64,000 nucleotides of DNA from Phragmites australis (lineage: Eukaryota > Streptophyta > Magnoliopsida > Poales > Poaceae). The stretch spans positions 3,348,001-3,412,000 of the forward strand of contig NC_084924.1 of assembly GCF_958298935.1 (NCBI RefSeq). The letters are read 5' to 3'. Below, one piece after another: positions 1 to 12,860 of this stretch. A program made the translations under genes and the position numbers. The notes beneath the pieces are model-generated. The model did not search any database, was not told the origin of the DNA, and was given only the letters and a program-made list of their open reading frames with translations. How positions within the stretch are numbered: the first letter of the stretch is position 1; each line of letters starts with the position of its first letter.

Positions 1-1259
1 GTATCTAACAAATTATCTTAAATATAAATAGTGAGAGTACTAAAATACTTATTTTTAAAAATAATACTGGTGCAACTCGTAGACAATGGCACATCTTTAT
101 CTTATCACACTCACGCACAGCCTGACCCAAATAGAGCAGTGGAATAAATAATATTACGTGGGATGATAAATAGTATTTTAAAACACCATTTATTACCCTA
201 TCGTCTCAAAGACTTCCCATGATCTAAAACTAAAATAAATGTGTCATAAATAGAGCTTAATATTTCTAAACAGTTCTAAAAAGGAAATCGGATGTATTGC
301 TCATGAAAAACCTTTTAAGGCGTAATAAAGCCTTTAAAACAGCTCATGCTGTACTAACTGGCCAGTGGAGCCGCGGGCCGGCAAATTAAATTAACCGCGC
401 ATTTAAGCTATAGCTGCCTTTCATCGTCCTCACTCGCGCGCATGATTGCGTAACAAACAGTACCTACAAGTGAATTGAGCTTAACTTAAGCTTAGTTGTT
501 TAGGGTTTTAGGTTGAATCTATTTATGTGGGTTTAAATCTTAGGCTTGACATGTATGTTTATATTTTTGGATTAAATTTTGAAAGAAATAGTAGTATATA
601 TGACCGTGAGTGCGCTCGTGGTTAAAGCATGTGAGTCCTAGATTTGATATAAGTATTTGTATTTTTGATTAAATCTTAAAAATATATAATATACATACGT
701 GGATGCGTTCAATGATCAAAATATATACCCATGCTATATGGATTATGTATCTGTTCATTTAGATGTATGCTAGAATGCACTTATATGTGTGGTAGTGTGG
801 GCTCGTGTTTGAGGTTATGCTTCTAATTTTATTTAGATGTATTATTTATATGCACGTGAATGTGAGTATAATATACTTGTGTAAGTGTGTCCGACTTTGC
901 TTGAAAAATAGTATCTGCAAGAGGGACCGATTAGTTGTTAATTCTGTCGCGGGACCCTGCTCGATCCGTCTTTGGAAACTGAGAGGGGTACTGATAATTC
1001 GGGTTATCCGAGGGTAAACCTTGGCCGCAAGTTACTGATATTTTTTTTATGACGCGGAGGTACACAATGGTCCATTCAGACAATTTTTATTATTATAAAA
1101 AATGAGTGTGCAGAAAGAACAAATCGAGCTCCCATGGTGAACGTTGTTTTCCTCGTTTGAAATGGATAAGGCGCAATAATCTAGTGCTTGCAACCTTTCA
1201 GATGACGTAGGATTAATTAATTAAGATAACCCCGATCCTGTAAGATTAATTAAGCGACG
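1..1259. other. AT-rich intergenic DNA, no gene seen
   Basis: No reading frame with recognisable protein content and no RNA gene was found. The sequence is AT-rich with scattered low-complexity runs and resembles decayed transposon DNA. Confidence 0.5.
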
Positions 1260-1745
1260 ATTAGAAATGGCTAAATGGGATGCCCTGCCCTGCACGGCTT
1301 GGACTCGGTTAGATATGACTCATTTAGACATGCCAATTCGCGTGCTGAGCGTTCAGCTCAGACACAATCCACTTGAAGTCGGGCTATATCATGGGTTGGC
1401 ATGATATATTTTATAATCTATTTTATTAATACGTAAAAAATCAGAAAATATGACACTCGTAAAAACAGAACATACGATCTACCACTTTCAAGCCAGATGT
1501 ATTACTATTGTACCGTGGATGCTATATACTACTAAATCTAAATAAATTATATATGTTTTTATAAAAATAAAAATATTTAAACGGACCGTGAGGTATCAGC
1601 CCGACTTACCGTGGCTTTGTCCAGACATGATCGGTCTAGCCGTGCCGTATCAGTCTAACCCATTTCCTATTAGGCGGAGTCAAAAATATCGTGACTAGTG
1701 TTGGCCCATTTAACTCCATCCATTTGGACACTCTAGTTGCGACCT
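1260..1745. repeat. Decayed DNA-transposon-like repeat
   Basis: GC-rich ends with many cgtgcc/ggcc-type words flank an AT-rich core of about 200 bp. The same architecture recurs at 22430-23110, so both are probably decayed non-autonomous DNA transposons of related type. No clean terminal inverted repeat or target duplication could be defined, so the boundaries are approximate. Confidence 0.25.
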
Positions 1746-2353
1746 TACGGAGGAAGCGACTCTAGCTAGCTAGCTTGGTTGGGTTGGATGAGTGACGCTC
1801 ACGAGTATTCGCTGTCGCGGTGAATTGTTAACCCGTCAATCATTCTAATTAGCCGAGTTCATGACCGGGAAAAGGATAGGGTAATGGAGATTAACAACAC
1901 AAAGCAAGCCTCTCTTACGCTGGGAGGACTCGAATTAAGATACGAGATATGGAACAAGGTAAATCACATCCAAACGTCATGATTGTTACTCGATCAAAAA
2001 TATATTTTTTTTAAATGACATCATAAACATAGCAAGGTCTTTGATGCATAACTTTGATCATTATTTTTAATTAGAATATGTTTATATTATCTAATAAGTT
2101 TATGATATTTTGAAAATATTTTTGAAGACAAATTCACACTTGTAATTTTTATATTTTAAAACTAAATATTTCAAAAGTTATTGATGGTCAAAATTTTAAA
2201 AATTTGACTCATTCTTATTCAAAACGTCATGCGTTTATGATAGATGAGTAAATCTCTTTTTTTTAAAAAAAAATGGATAACTCTCATTCTATTTCTTTTT
2301 ATTTATTTGAACTGTTGTATGTTCGTACACCATTTTCAGGAAAACTAAAATAA

Positions 2354-2661
2354 GGACATGTTTATTTTAGCTATAGATCATGAAAAATAGCTTATAAATT
2401 TTTTATTATAAGAAGTTAAATTGTAAAAGCTGAATTATAAAAATTAGATTGTATAATATGTATAAACTAGTGGAACATAAATTGCTCGATCGTTACAATC
2501 TGGGGGTTAGATTGTTGTAATCTGGGATTGTGATATGGAATGATTGTTTCACTTTGCAGAATATGAATCACAATCTAACAACTAATCTAGAGTGTTTCTT
2601 TTAGCTTGGGATTGCAGATTGTGAATCATAATTCACAATCTCTGGTTGAAATAAACATAGC
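2354..2661. mobile_element. Tourist-like MITE (PIF/Harbinger type), degenerate
   Basis: The left end reads GGACATGTTTATTTTAGC and the reverse complement of the right end reads GCTATGTTTATTTCAACC, an imperfect terminal inverted repeat. The flanks are TAA on the left and TTA on the right, as expected for a TWA-targeting Tourist element with one decayed copy. The element is 308 bp and non-coding. Family assignment is inference. Confidence 0.5.
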
Positions 2662-2869
2662 TTACATATGGTTGTAGAAGCTGCACAAGAAACCAGACAA
2701 AAACGAATTAAAAGAAACTCATCAACAGTAGCCATCCTACAATTTTCTTTTACAGGAGAACGACTCTGTTTCTATTAAAAACCAAATAATAGTTTACATT
2801 CACCTGATTAGATAAACTAGAGATGCTGAGACACACTCAACAAACCAAACAAATTACAGTTCCACTATA

Positions 2870-3440
2870 TCAAAATGGGTAATCGAACTTGGCTGGAAAT
2901 TGTTGTATCGCTCCACGAGATGATCAAGAGCTGGATTAAGCATATCCTTATCGTCTTCCTTAAGCTAGATTTTTCAACTCTGTAAGTTAAGAAAGGCCTT
3001 TGAGAAGAGTATTAATCGGCTTGTTGGGAAGACCTTTTCAATTATCATCTTGTTTCGAGTACACCACATCGTCTAGCTAATGTCTAGCTAAGCTCTGCAA
3101 AAACGAAGAGACATACTTTCACAAGCATATTCAGATTTTATTTCAACCATCCAGGAGCAAGTTCATCAAGGGTCCTGAGTTGTTTCACCTAACCAAAGCA
3201 CTCTATAGTAACATTGTATGAAGTTAGTCAAGACACACTAGAAGAAAATATGATCGTTGGTTTCCTTTTTACCGTATAGATAGTAGAATTCGCTGCTCTT
3301 TCAGCCTCTTCGTTTTAGAGAGGTTGTGGTTTAGAGTCTATCATTAAACATCTGTCAGAGAAAAATCTTAATTTTCTAAGAGACTTTGCATTTTCATATT
3401 TTTCCACTGATCTTGCTTCTTATGCCACCATCTGTGATAA
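2870..3440 (-). mobile_element. LINE relic, zf-RVT-like region
   Basis: On the minus strand a decayed frame around 3235-3300 reads approximately LYGKKETNDHIFF. It resembles the zinc-binding region found near the C-terminus of plant L1-type LINE reverse transcriptases (the C-x-L-C ... ETxDHLFF pattern). Frameshifts and stops surround it. Only a fragment is left, with no poly-A tail or target duplication that I could identify. Confidence 0.35.
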
Positions 3441-3759
3441 AATGGTAAAAGAATTTAGTGATGAAGTTCCTGAATTTCTCCAAGTCACTCTCCGGATTAT
3501 GCCCATAATTCCGCTTCTTTTTTCTAGGTCAATCAACGCAAGTAAAAGATCACCCAAGTGTATGCGATGGCATAACAGACATCGGAATTTCTGCGAAATG
3601 TGGTTTAAATATACTTGACCGAGACGTTTGCAACATCTCAGTCGATTGAGATGTAGCAAAAGTGATAAAAAAAAAATAGTAGTAAATACAGGGTCGCGTG
3701 CATGGATATTGTGTGTAGTTTTCTTTCCCATATAATACGAATTCACAACCAATAAACTT

Positions 3760-5120
3760 GTACTAGTGAACTACTAGCTTCAAGCTAACAAGAAAATGTG
3801 TTATAGAAAACTAGCTTCTCTGTCATCTCTCTCTCTATGACGTTGGACAATGGCTTAAAGCTTTAAACAACTATTTGGGCTAGGAGATGGAGAGCCGCTC
3901 CTATGGACTCGGTGGTTGCAATCACAAGTGTCATGGCCCCTAGTTTTTGATCATCATGTGAGCTCATTTGAAAGATTAGCTAATGGATAAAAAGGCACAT
4001 CAACCTTACGTGTACGAGCGTGTGCACGAGTGCTGAATTCGTAAGCTGCGTGATTGAGTAATGAACTAAAATATCTCACTCCGTCACTGAATAGTACCGG
4101 CAGATTACTATATGCTCATTTCGATGCTTTGTTTACACAGCTTGCAGAATAAGTTTAGGGCCTACTCTAAACCGTCAGGGGAAGTTACCTTGTGCTACCG
4201 GATTCTGAAGTTGTAAAGTAAAGACACTGAACAGTACCCTGCCATTATTCTATTGTTTATAGAGATACTTTAACAGATAATCTGGTACGTCCGTTTCGAA
4301 TCTAACGATTTAGGAGAGCTAATGTCATAGCACTGTTTATTCTATGACATTACTTCAGTAAAATAAGAGGATACGAATCCTATGTTATCATGGTGCTCGT
4401 ACACCACGGTATGTAGAAGAAGAAAAAACTATTAACTGACTCATATTTACCGTATATTACTTTTAAAAATATGTATGCTGCTTAATGTACTGTAAAATGG
4501 TGTACAACTATCGTTTTAGCGTTAGCTTCGCCGCTGTGAAACCGCTGCACCACGAGCCACACTTGTTGAAGATCTTACCACCAAAAACAGAAATTCTAGC
4601 TCTGCGGAATCCTTCTTACGCCTGTTTGGATAACGGAGGCTCTAAATCGTACTATTTCGTTCAAATCTAACGTAAGCTGTCAAAACAATTTAGATAATGC
4701 AAAAGGGTTTATCCAAGCTAGATTCTTAGCAGCTAGGTAGGTGGTCTCAGTAGTACTATCCCTAGGCAGCTGCTCTATGTGGTCTCCTCTCCTGGACCTG
4801 CACCAGCAAGTCGGTCTGCAAGCTGTTGGATCTGCAAACGCACTAGCATCATCTGCTGCTCTCGAGGTAACAACAGTTCATCGGCTGCCTGGGCCACACT
4901 GCTGCTGTTGTTTTGTTTCGTGCAACGGTATAAACGTATGAGCGAACATAGAGTGCTTCAGATTCCCACCAGGACCACGCACACACAAAACACAATTTCT
5001 GCTTCCTTCGGATCACAGCATCATCCATCACAATTCACAAACACACGCATGCATTCAGACGCATATGCGTACAGCTCTGCATCTCTGCCTGAAGCGATGC
5101 AACTGCAGCGGCTGTCATCG
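3760..5120. other. Intergenic, no gene recognised
   Basis: No supported gene. A 180-codon open frame at 4779-5321 has no domain, biased composition and overlaps other open frames on both strands in a locally GC-rich patch. It is not called as coding. Confidence 0.45.
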
Positions 5121-5125
5121 CTACC

Positions 5126-5215
5126 ATGCAGGCAGGGGCCAGGGAGAGCCAGTGCATGCAGATGCAGTGCAAACAGCAGCAGCAATGTCTCTGGCTCTCT
5201 GGACTCTGCTGCCAA
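5126..5215 (-). ncRNA. Possible MIR408-like hairpin (diverged or decayed)
   Basis: The segment folds back on itself. The plus-strand arm CCAGGGAGAGCCAG (from about 5139) pairs with CTGGCTCTC-TGG (from about 5190), and the stem extends through ggcag at the left and ctgcc at the right. Read on the minus strand, the 3' arm contains TGCACTGGCTCTCCCTGGC. This differs from the conserved plant miR408 by about one substitution and one missing base, and it is preceded by CA as in grass MIR408 precursors. The 5' arm loosely resembles miR408-5p. The exact mature sequence is absent, so it could be a diverged copy, a relic or chance. No GTAC copper-response boxes were noticed close upstream on the minus strand. 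Confidence 0.25.
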
Positions 5216-5329
5216 GGTGAATGGACCTGTGGCCACTTGGGGCATTGCCCTGGGCCAGGGCTCAGGTATGCAATGCCCATTGCATGGAGGTTTGTTTAGT
5301 TCTTCTGACGAAGTTTTATAGAGCTATAT

Positions 5330-8300
5330 TATATAAATAGGTTAAGAGAAAGTATGTTGAGTGAAATCATATTTATTAAAAAGAAAATTATTTAGTTGGT
5401 TGTATATATCAGGATAAGATAAGCTAAGTTACTATTTGGTTAACTAAATCTGAGACCGTATGAGCGGATGTAAGAGTTTAAATTCTGTTTTGTTACTTAT
5501 ATGAAGATGATCTTGTGATACTGATAAGTGAGTCCGCCTACATAAGCAACTGCAAAACCTGCATCTATCAGGTCAAACTGTGGAGTAAAACTTGTATCGA
5601 GCTTCATTCTCTGATCAGGATGAGACCGTATATTTGCACTCATCAGGCCAAACTATAACAATAAATATAGGCAACAAACAGGCATCTTTTTGAGATTCTA
5701 AGCATTTGCTGGTCCAAGATAGGGAGGTACGGAGAACCAAACATAACTTTAGTGGCGGACTTATACCCATGGATAAGTAGTTTCTCTCTTCTTCTTTCTC
5801 CTCAATTTTATCTTTTTCTTCCCATTCCTCCTCTTACTTGTCTATAATCTTAGGTCTCGTTTAGCATAGTTCTAGATCTAATATTTTTTAAGATGGTCAA
5901 ATCTAATTTTAAGAAATCTTGGATCTAAAGATGTGGTTGAATTGAAAGTATTTAGTTAGGTCATCTAATTTTTACTTCAAACAAAAATAAAAATTTAAAA
6001 AACTTTATTTTATCGTAAAAACTAGAAAATCTAGTGTCGAATGCGCAAACTGCGACAGTGGACCTGCCTACTCTACTTGCATGCGTGGGTCCAGATGGGG
6101 TGTGCGGGCCCGCTTGATATCACTCTGGCTCCGACCGTACATCTTGGATCGGACGGCATTGGCGGGCCCCCGACTGTGACACGAGGTGTGCCGTGCGGGC
6201 CCTCCTCGAGGTTAACCTGTGCAAATTGTAGCATCACGGATTGGATTCAGGAGACTTTGGTTTTCCAAAAGATTACTAGGCCTGAAAATTGCCAATTTGT
6301 TATAGCAATCACCCATGGAAGCAGTATTGTCAGCGTGTTTGTGAGGCACAGTAATACGGAAGGAAATTATATAAGATCTGGTCTCACAGAAAACTCTTTT
6401 TATATATCACGTGTTTCTCTTTTTCTTCTCAGTAACACGTATCAGCCGTTGGATTAGAAAAGGACGGTATAGTTTAAAATCTGGTAAGAATCTTTCGGTG
6501 AATAGTCTCATAAAATTTTCTTTCCCGTGATAAAGGAGAAATAGCAGACATGCGGCATGGAGAGAGTTTTGGCATTGAGCAACAAGCTTGCATTGTTGCA
6601 AGCGTACTGTAGCTAGCGAGGTCAATTGGAGGGGCCCGATAAATAATAGTAGGAGCCTGACCCCAGCCCCCATGGGTGGAGAGCTCACATCAGGTGCTGT
6701 TACTTCCACGGAAAAGCAAGACAGTGACGACTGTTACCTCTTCACATCAACCATGGCAATGCCGTCCTCATCAGGATCTTTACAAGATTTATTTAGCCTA
6801 GTTTTACTTTGATTTCTGAGGTATCACGGCAAACAAAAATGTAAACACGACAATGGTTTATTTATTTATTCATTCATTCATTCGAATAAGACATTGATTT
6901 ATTTAGTTGGTACGGTAAGAGTTAAGACTTTTGGGATAAATTATAGAGTAGGAAATTTTTTCCTCACAAAAAAACAACTATGCGAGAGATTGGGTCGAAT
7001 GGTAGATTCTTCCTCCCATGGCTTTTCATGTAGTTGCACTCCAAAGTGGGCCCAGTATGATCACCAATGAGCCCTGGCCCACATGCCAGGGCATTTTTTT
7101 TTTTCAGCATATATTCATGCAATGCAAGGGCATGGCAGAATTTGTCCAAATCCAAGCTTTGATAACCTACCTGTTTCTAGGCTTCATTGCATGTCTCTTG
7201 TTTGTTTCTCTTGTCAAGAAAAGACTTCCATGGATGGTCTAAACTCTAAACTCCAACAGGGCATCACTTCATATTTCATTGCCACAATACATACTACAAG
7301 CGACAAAGACCCTTCTCAAGTAATCCTACTGTATATGGTGGTTTGATGTGATGATACTTCAGGTGGTTTGATGCGATGATACTTCAGCAACAACAAATTA
7401 ATTGTTCTTAGTAGGATAGAGCCCTCCACGAATTGATGTCGTAGTTATCTGCAATGGTTAAAGATGAATATATGTTTGTATCCAGTTTATCTGCAATGAC
7501 TGAACAGTTGGAGTTGTTGTTGATCTTATTTTTCTGTTCTTAATTCATGTCGGGAACTATGGATATGCATCGTTTCTAAGCAATACTAGCACGTACTCGT
7601 ACTTTGCTGCAGAAATATTTTCTTCTCTTTCTATTTATTGCAAAGTCTAGCCTACGTAAACTTGTACTTTGCAGAATTTCTGTTCTTTAGAGTCTCGTAA
7701 CAAACTTACTCAATTCAATTTTTATAAGGATTAATCTATATATAAAAATTTAATTTGGGCATTAACAGATAAAGTAGAAAAATCATCACAAAAATGTGGG
7801 TGTAAGTCCAATAATCTGGTAATACTTCACTCACTATCTAATTTAAGGTTAATAGTAAAATAAATAAAGATCAAATATGAAAGCAACATTGGATGGGAAC
7901 AACTTTTCAAATTTTTTTTATCTCTCTTCATTTAAAATGAGAAGAGATGTGTGAGGGACTTGAGGTGTGCAATAATATCACAGTTATGCATCATGCATGC
8001 AGGATGTGGATTAGAGTGCGTTTTAACAAACAAACGATTCAACGAAGGAGATGAAATATGTGTAACTATTTGGAGTGCTTGGTTGTGATCTATCCATTTT
8101 CTAGTCTGTTCTACCGTATTGATTCGGTGCTTTGGTGGCACGCGTGTCCATGTGTCCGACAGTAAACCATAATGTGTGTCTTGTTTCAACATGTGCAGAA
8201 CATCTATTTATTGTTATGGTTGCTTTTGTGTCCATGTATCCATGTTTGAGCAGTACGTACAACAAAACATTAGCAATAATCTCCACTGTTGTTCTTCCAT

Positions 8301-8510
8301 GGCATGGCATTTTCTGTTCTTGTTGCATTTTTAGGGTCAGCTTTAGATGAAAAGTAAAAGATGTGCTTCTTAATCACAAAACAGTGGTCAATAGGGATAG
8401 AGGCGATGGTGGTATTGCAGGGAGGGTGAGAGGACTCAGTTCTGGTGTCAAGAAAGTTTATCATTTGCGCCTCTTTCACAATGGAGTCTAGATATGTTTG
8501 TGTAGGGAGA
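5330..8510. other. Intergenic, no gene recognised
   Basis: Mostly AT-rich sequence with short GC-richer patches, for example around 6040-6260. Open frames here are short or overlap on both strands and show no domain. No RNA gene was seen. A C homopolymer of about 13 bases lies near 8512. Confidence 0.45.
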
Positions 8511-8572
8511 GTCCCCCCCCCCCCTCCTTTTTTTATCTTATCTTCAGACCAATTACTTTTCGAGATAGCTTA

Positions 8573-8892
8573 GGTAGTGTTTGGTTAGAGAGCGAGGTGG
8601 GATGGGATGATTTCATTCATGTATTTAGGGATGGAATTGGATGGTCCAGAATCAGATGTTTGTTTGGTGGGTGGGATGGAACGAGTCCATTTTAGATTTC
8701 GGGCCCACCGTCAGTGACCCGTCCCAAGTGGGATGGCTGCGTTCAGCTTTTTTTTTGGAACGGATCCGTCCCGAATCTTTGAAGAATATTCTCTGATTCA
8801 GAACCATCCCATCCCACTGAACTCCAACCAAACAGCTCAAAAACGGGATGGAACCGCTCCGTCCCACCCCGTCCCACGAACCAAACACTACC
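8573..8892. mobile_element. Tourist-like MITE, 320 bp
   Basis: The terminal inverted repeats GGTAGTGTTTGGTT and AACCAAACACTACC are perfect over 14 bp. The element is flanked by TTA on both sides (8570-8572 and 8893-8895), the target duplication typical of PIF/Harbinger (Tourist) elements. The interior has many GGGATGG-type words, arranged inversely towards the two ends. It is non-coding. Clean ends and an intact target duplication suggest a fairly young insertion. Confidence 0.85.
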
Positions 8893-9171
8893 TTACTAAG
8901 TCAGTGCTTTCATAAACGGTAAGCTCATAAGCATATGCGACTAAAAACTAATGTAGGAAACTGAGGTTCCAAATTTAAGAGAACAAGACTCGAATGGGCT
9001 GCAAAATGCCCAAAAAATACCAACCTTTTAAACAAAGCCTTAGTTGGAATAATCAATACAAAAATGAGATCCAAATTAGTTTTACAACTCTTGGTGTTAG
9101 AATAATTGCGGACGTGGGGTTATCAGTTCCCCTTAGCACTCAATGAAGTTTGTTGCGGCTAGCTAATATAA

Positions 9172-9371
9172 GGGTTTGTTTGTTTTCCCTGCGGATTGTG
9201 AGAATCTTGATTCTGAATTATTGATTGTAGAAGCTACTCTGAGGTGGATTGTGGATTGTGCCACAATTTAGGTTTGGATTGTTGCAATCTGCTTCCAGAA
9301 TCCGTCCATTTGTTTGTATAATCCGATTATGGAGCACAATCTAAAATCCAAAATCTAAAACAAACAGACCC
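9172..9371. mobile_element. Tourist-like MITE, 200 bp
   Basis: The left end is GGGTTTGTTTGTTTT and the reverse complement of the right end is GGGTCTGTTTGTTTT. TAA flanks both sides (9169-9171 and 9372-9374). Size, inverted repeats and the 3-bp target duplication fit a Tourist element. The interior carries repeated attgtg/cacaat words that allow a secondary foldback. Confidence 0.8.
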
Positions 9372-9499
9372 TAAGATCATAACCAACAGATGTATACTAA
9401 AGCGCACGTAAACCAATAAGTCGCCAAAGTGCAGGTAAACCAATAGCTTGCCCAAGGCCATCATCCCCCATCTCTCAAAAGGCTCTCTTTAGCAAACAT

Positions 9500-10380
9500 A
9501 TCCTCAGAGAGATTGTAATGATCATATTTGGAATATGTATGTGATTTTGATGATTAATGATAGCGGTCCCTAGCAGGATATGTCGACTTTCAAGTATACA
9601 TAAAGATCATATCGGCTGAACCTTGATATACACATGCACTACTTCCTTTATCTCACGATACCAGTCAAGCTCAAGGCGAAATACGTGTCACCTTTTGTGA
9701 TAGCTCAACCATTCACTCAATCGAGTTGTGGATTATCAAAAATCATGATTAACTCTTTAATCACATTGGCATGATCTTGCACTTTCTTATCCAACGATAT
9801 TGAGTGGCCCAGAGATATCTCTCCTGTTATTAAGGATGGGCAAATTCCATCTTGATCGCTCACACCCCATGATCTGTTTTATAGCAAACTTGAAAACTAC
9901 CTTTAGAACTACCCAGTTATGGTGTAGCATTTGACAACCCTAAAATATGTCACTACACATTTTGTAATCAATAACGATCTCAGGTTTAAGGATCCTATAG
10001 ATACACCATTTGAGATAACAACTGATGGCACATCATATATAATAATTCTAGCAGTATCTCAAGGTGGGTCTATCGAATATCATGTTCTCAAACATAAATG
10101 TTCACATTATTGATTCAATATCTCTATACCTATGATCTGTGAAATATGATCATCAATCAATACATGTGCTGGTCTTATGAATCATCACAATGATATGTGA
10201 CTAAGGATCAATTTAGAATAACATTATGATACAAATAAAGAGTTCTACGAATAAGTCATGTACTTTCTAATCAATATAAATGATAGTCATTCTTAGAATA
10301 ATACATTATTCAGAAGTGTATAAACATGCACTTGATATAATCATCTCCATAATTGTCTTTAGAACATATCACCTTCACAA
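9500..10380 (-). mobile_element. Probable LTR of a copia-type element, antisense
   Basis: Non-coding AT-rich sequence whose style and ends match grass Ty1/copia LTRs read in reverse. The right side, on the minus strand, reads close to an LTR start (GTTCTAAAGACAATTATGG), and the left side ends in text such as gtgattttgatgattaatga. No partner LTR or target duplication could be found. The call rests on pattern recognition and the boundaries are approximate. Confidence 0.35.
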
Positions 10381-10389
10381 GCAATGTGG

Positions 10390-11220
10390 CTAGACCTATT
10401 ACAATACAGGGGATTAGATCTAGACTAATCTAGGGTTGAAGTCACCGAGTATCTCCAATTGCTAGGATCTTGGAATCACTTGTGTTGAGAAGTGTCTACC
10501 CAGACTGTTCTCTGAGTCCCCCTCCCCAGGGTCAGGGACCCCGCCTTATATATGGGTCCTAACACTACTTTTGTTCTGGTCGTAGTCGATAAGGAGTTCT
10601 TCATCTTGTCAGCCAAGGCAAAGCAGCCAAATTTAACTTGGATACTGGTCATACTCGAGTTGGATGATCCAATCGAGACCTTACTAGTATATGTCTCCGA
10701 GATCTTCATGAATACCGGGTTTCGCAGATTTGGATCCGTAATATCCATAATAACTAAGCATATGTATAGTGTATCATATCCATATATGATGTATTCATTA
10801 TACTTATATACCTGTAGTTAGATATTTGGCACCATATTCATGTAGTCCTATTGTTAAACTAGTTTAACACGACTATCTCATATTCCTGTAGTGATAAGTG
10901 AGCTTCTCAGTGATCATGCCCTTCTATCCGTGACAACTAAGGCCATGTATGGAATGCGACACCTTTGCTGTATTCAAATCCTGCGTTGCAAACATGTCCG
11001 AACTAAGAAACTTAAATTCACTAGCAGAGTGTAGAGGGTCACAAGTAAACTGACCATGCACATATTCTATTTTCGAGGAATAAATCCACCGTCTTTTGTC
11101 TTTTGATGCCACTCCGAAAGGCGAATACTGAATATGTTCAATGATAATGCAGACAATACCAACACAGCAAGTGAGCATAATTGCTGTAAATATAGAGTCT
11201 AACATACATATATACTAGCC
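10390..11220 (-). mobile_element. Probable gypsy-type LTR remnant, antisense
   Basis: On the minus strand a promoter-like TATATAAGGCGGGGTCC lies near 10535-10555. It is followed by the GGGGAGGGGGACTC type of leader common in grass gypsy LTRs. The surrounding sequence has no gene. The ends were not resolved. Confidence 0.4.
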
Positions 11221-11229
11221 TTGATGGGA

Positions 11230-12540
11230 ACTGCAAAGTAGAATCGTTGCCACTATGTTCATTCCTGTTATCAACAGACTGGTATCAGAAAGCAACCAAA
11301 AAAATGATACGGAGGGAAAATCTTCTGAATATCAAACCGTAATTCCTTTTGTCCCTATGTATGTACAGACAAGAAGTAAAAAAGGCAGATATTCTTAATT
11401 TCTCGTGACTTCTTGAGGCGTGGAAGTTGGTTCTAAGACTTCATTTTTTTCTTGACCACATTTTTTTATCGCGGCAAGTGAATAGACGTGCTGTGTAATT
11501 CGTCTACTAAATTCCTGACCACATTTTTTTTCTTACAAAAACCTTGAAAATAAATTCATCACTCAAGAAATGGAATTAGGCTTCTGATTAATATCGTTAT
11601 GTACATAGAAAAGTTGTCCACCTGAGTGATCCCTCGGGTAAGCTTGTCTTGTGCATATACTACTCAAATATGTGGAATCAGGGAAGCCTGAATTGCACTT
11701 TGGTTGACCAGATTTGGCATGACTAGAGGGCAAATTTCACTGGCATTTCGTTCTTCCTGCAGCTCATGTCAAAACAAAACCTCAAATCTCCAAATTTGTG
11801 CGGGTTTCCTGCTACGGACGGTTTGAAAGAATTTGAACTGCAGTTCTTCTATGAGACATCCAGTTCCATATGACAAGGCACTTTGGCTCAATCCACAGTT
11901 CTACAAAGGGCCTGAATCATTGATTATTTTCACTGTTCCAAACACAAATTGTCACCGGCAGCTTCGACAAATTGACGACGCTTCTACAGCTTCCGGCAGC
12001 GGCGGCGATGGAGGAATACACCGGCGATTGGGTCGGCAGCGAGTTCGGGAGGCACCGAGGCGCTGAGCTCCAGGTTCAGGCTGAAGCCCAACTCATGGTT
12101 CGAGATTCGTGCAGTGCTAGGCTGAGTTTTCAATGTCCGTCCAGTCTAGTTCAGGAGCACGTCTGCAATTTGAGAAAATATCAGGCTACAAAACGAAATT
12201 TTCTTCCAATTCTAAAACGCCCAATAAAAAGAAATTTATGAGCTTATTATGCTTGGGCGTTGAGATTTATGTGATTGCCCTTTCAGTAAATTGTTTTTTT
12301 TTACCTGAAACCATAGGATGTCCCCTCAACATATATATTATTATTAATAAAAAGAGTTTATGGACAACAGAACTTACATAAACAACCACAAACGAAGAGA
12401 TTACAAGGAGTCTAACCAAATATATATATTATGTTTTTTAGAAACCACATTACAACACGCATACGCATACTCACACCACACACATACGTACTCACACAAT
12501 GCCTATTGAAGATAAGATTATGTTTAAAGCTAGCATTGTG
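11230..12540. other. Intergenic; small unexplained GC-rich piece at 11960-12130
   Basis: Mostly AT-rich. At 12009 a short frame on the plus strand opens MEEYTGDWVGSEFGRHRG in locally GC-rich, exon-like sequence, but it is not followed by a recognisable protein and has no clear splice partner. It may be a captured piece of a gene's first exon. A stretch of ca/tac-rich low-complexity DNA lies near 12455-12500. Confidence 0.3.
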
Positions 12541-12554
12541 TAACTTCCTCTTCA

Positions 12555-12860
12555 GCTGAAGAGACTAGGGATTTCATTTCTGAAAATTTTTGCCATTGCG
12601 TTCAATCCAAATGTTCTATGCTCCCACGATGATTTGCCATTAAATAAATAGCTTCTACAATCCTCATGTTTATGCCAGCATTGTTGCTCCATTGGAGACC
12701 TACCGTTGACAAGGCAGATTGGCCGAACTGATAAAAGAACATTTGATCTGAAGTCTCCTCCACCCTTCTGTCACATAGAACACAACTGCATTTGCTTTGT
12801 ATGTGTATGTACCTCATGCGCAACATGTTTCTTGTATTGAGCCTGTCTACTATCAGAAAT
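12555..12860 (-). mobile_element. LINE fragment (zf-RVT region)
   Basis: A minus-strand frame contains CVLCDRRVEETSDQMFF followed by STVGLQWS. This matches the zinc-binding domain near the end of plant LINE reverse transcriptase polyproteins (CxLC ... ETxDHLFF ... W). After a frameshift near 12620 it continues as NIWIERNGKNF, the usual following motif (NIWxxRNxxIF). It is a broken remnant with no other LINE domain nearby. Confidence 0.65.

Noticed and set aside
4779..5321. 180-codon open frame on the plus strand
   Set aside because: No domain, biased Ser/Cys/Gln composition, and the opposite strand is equally open; it overlaps the MIR408-like hairpin and looks like GC-patch noise.
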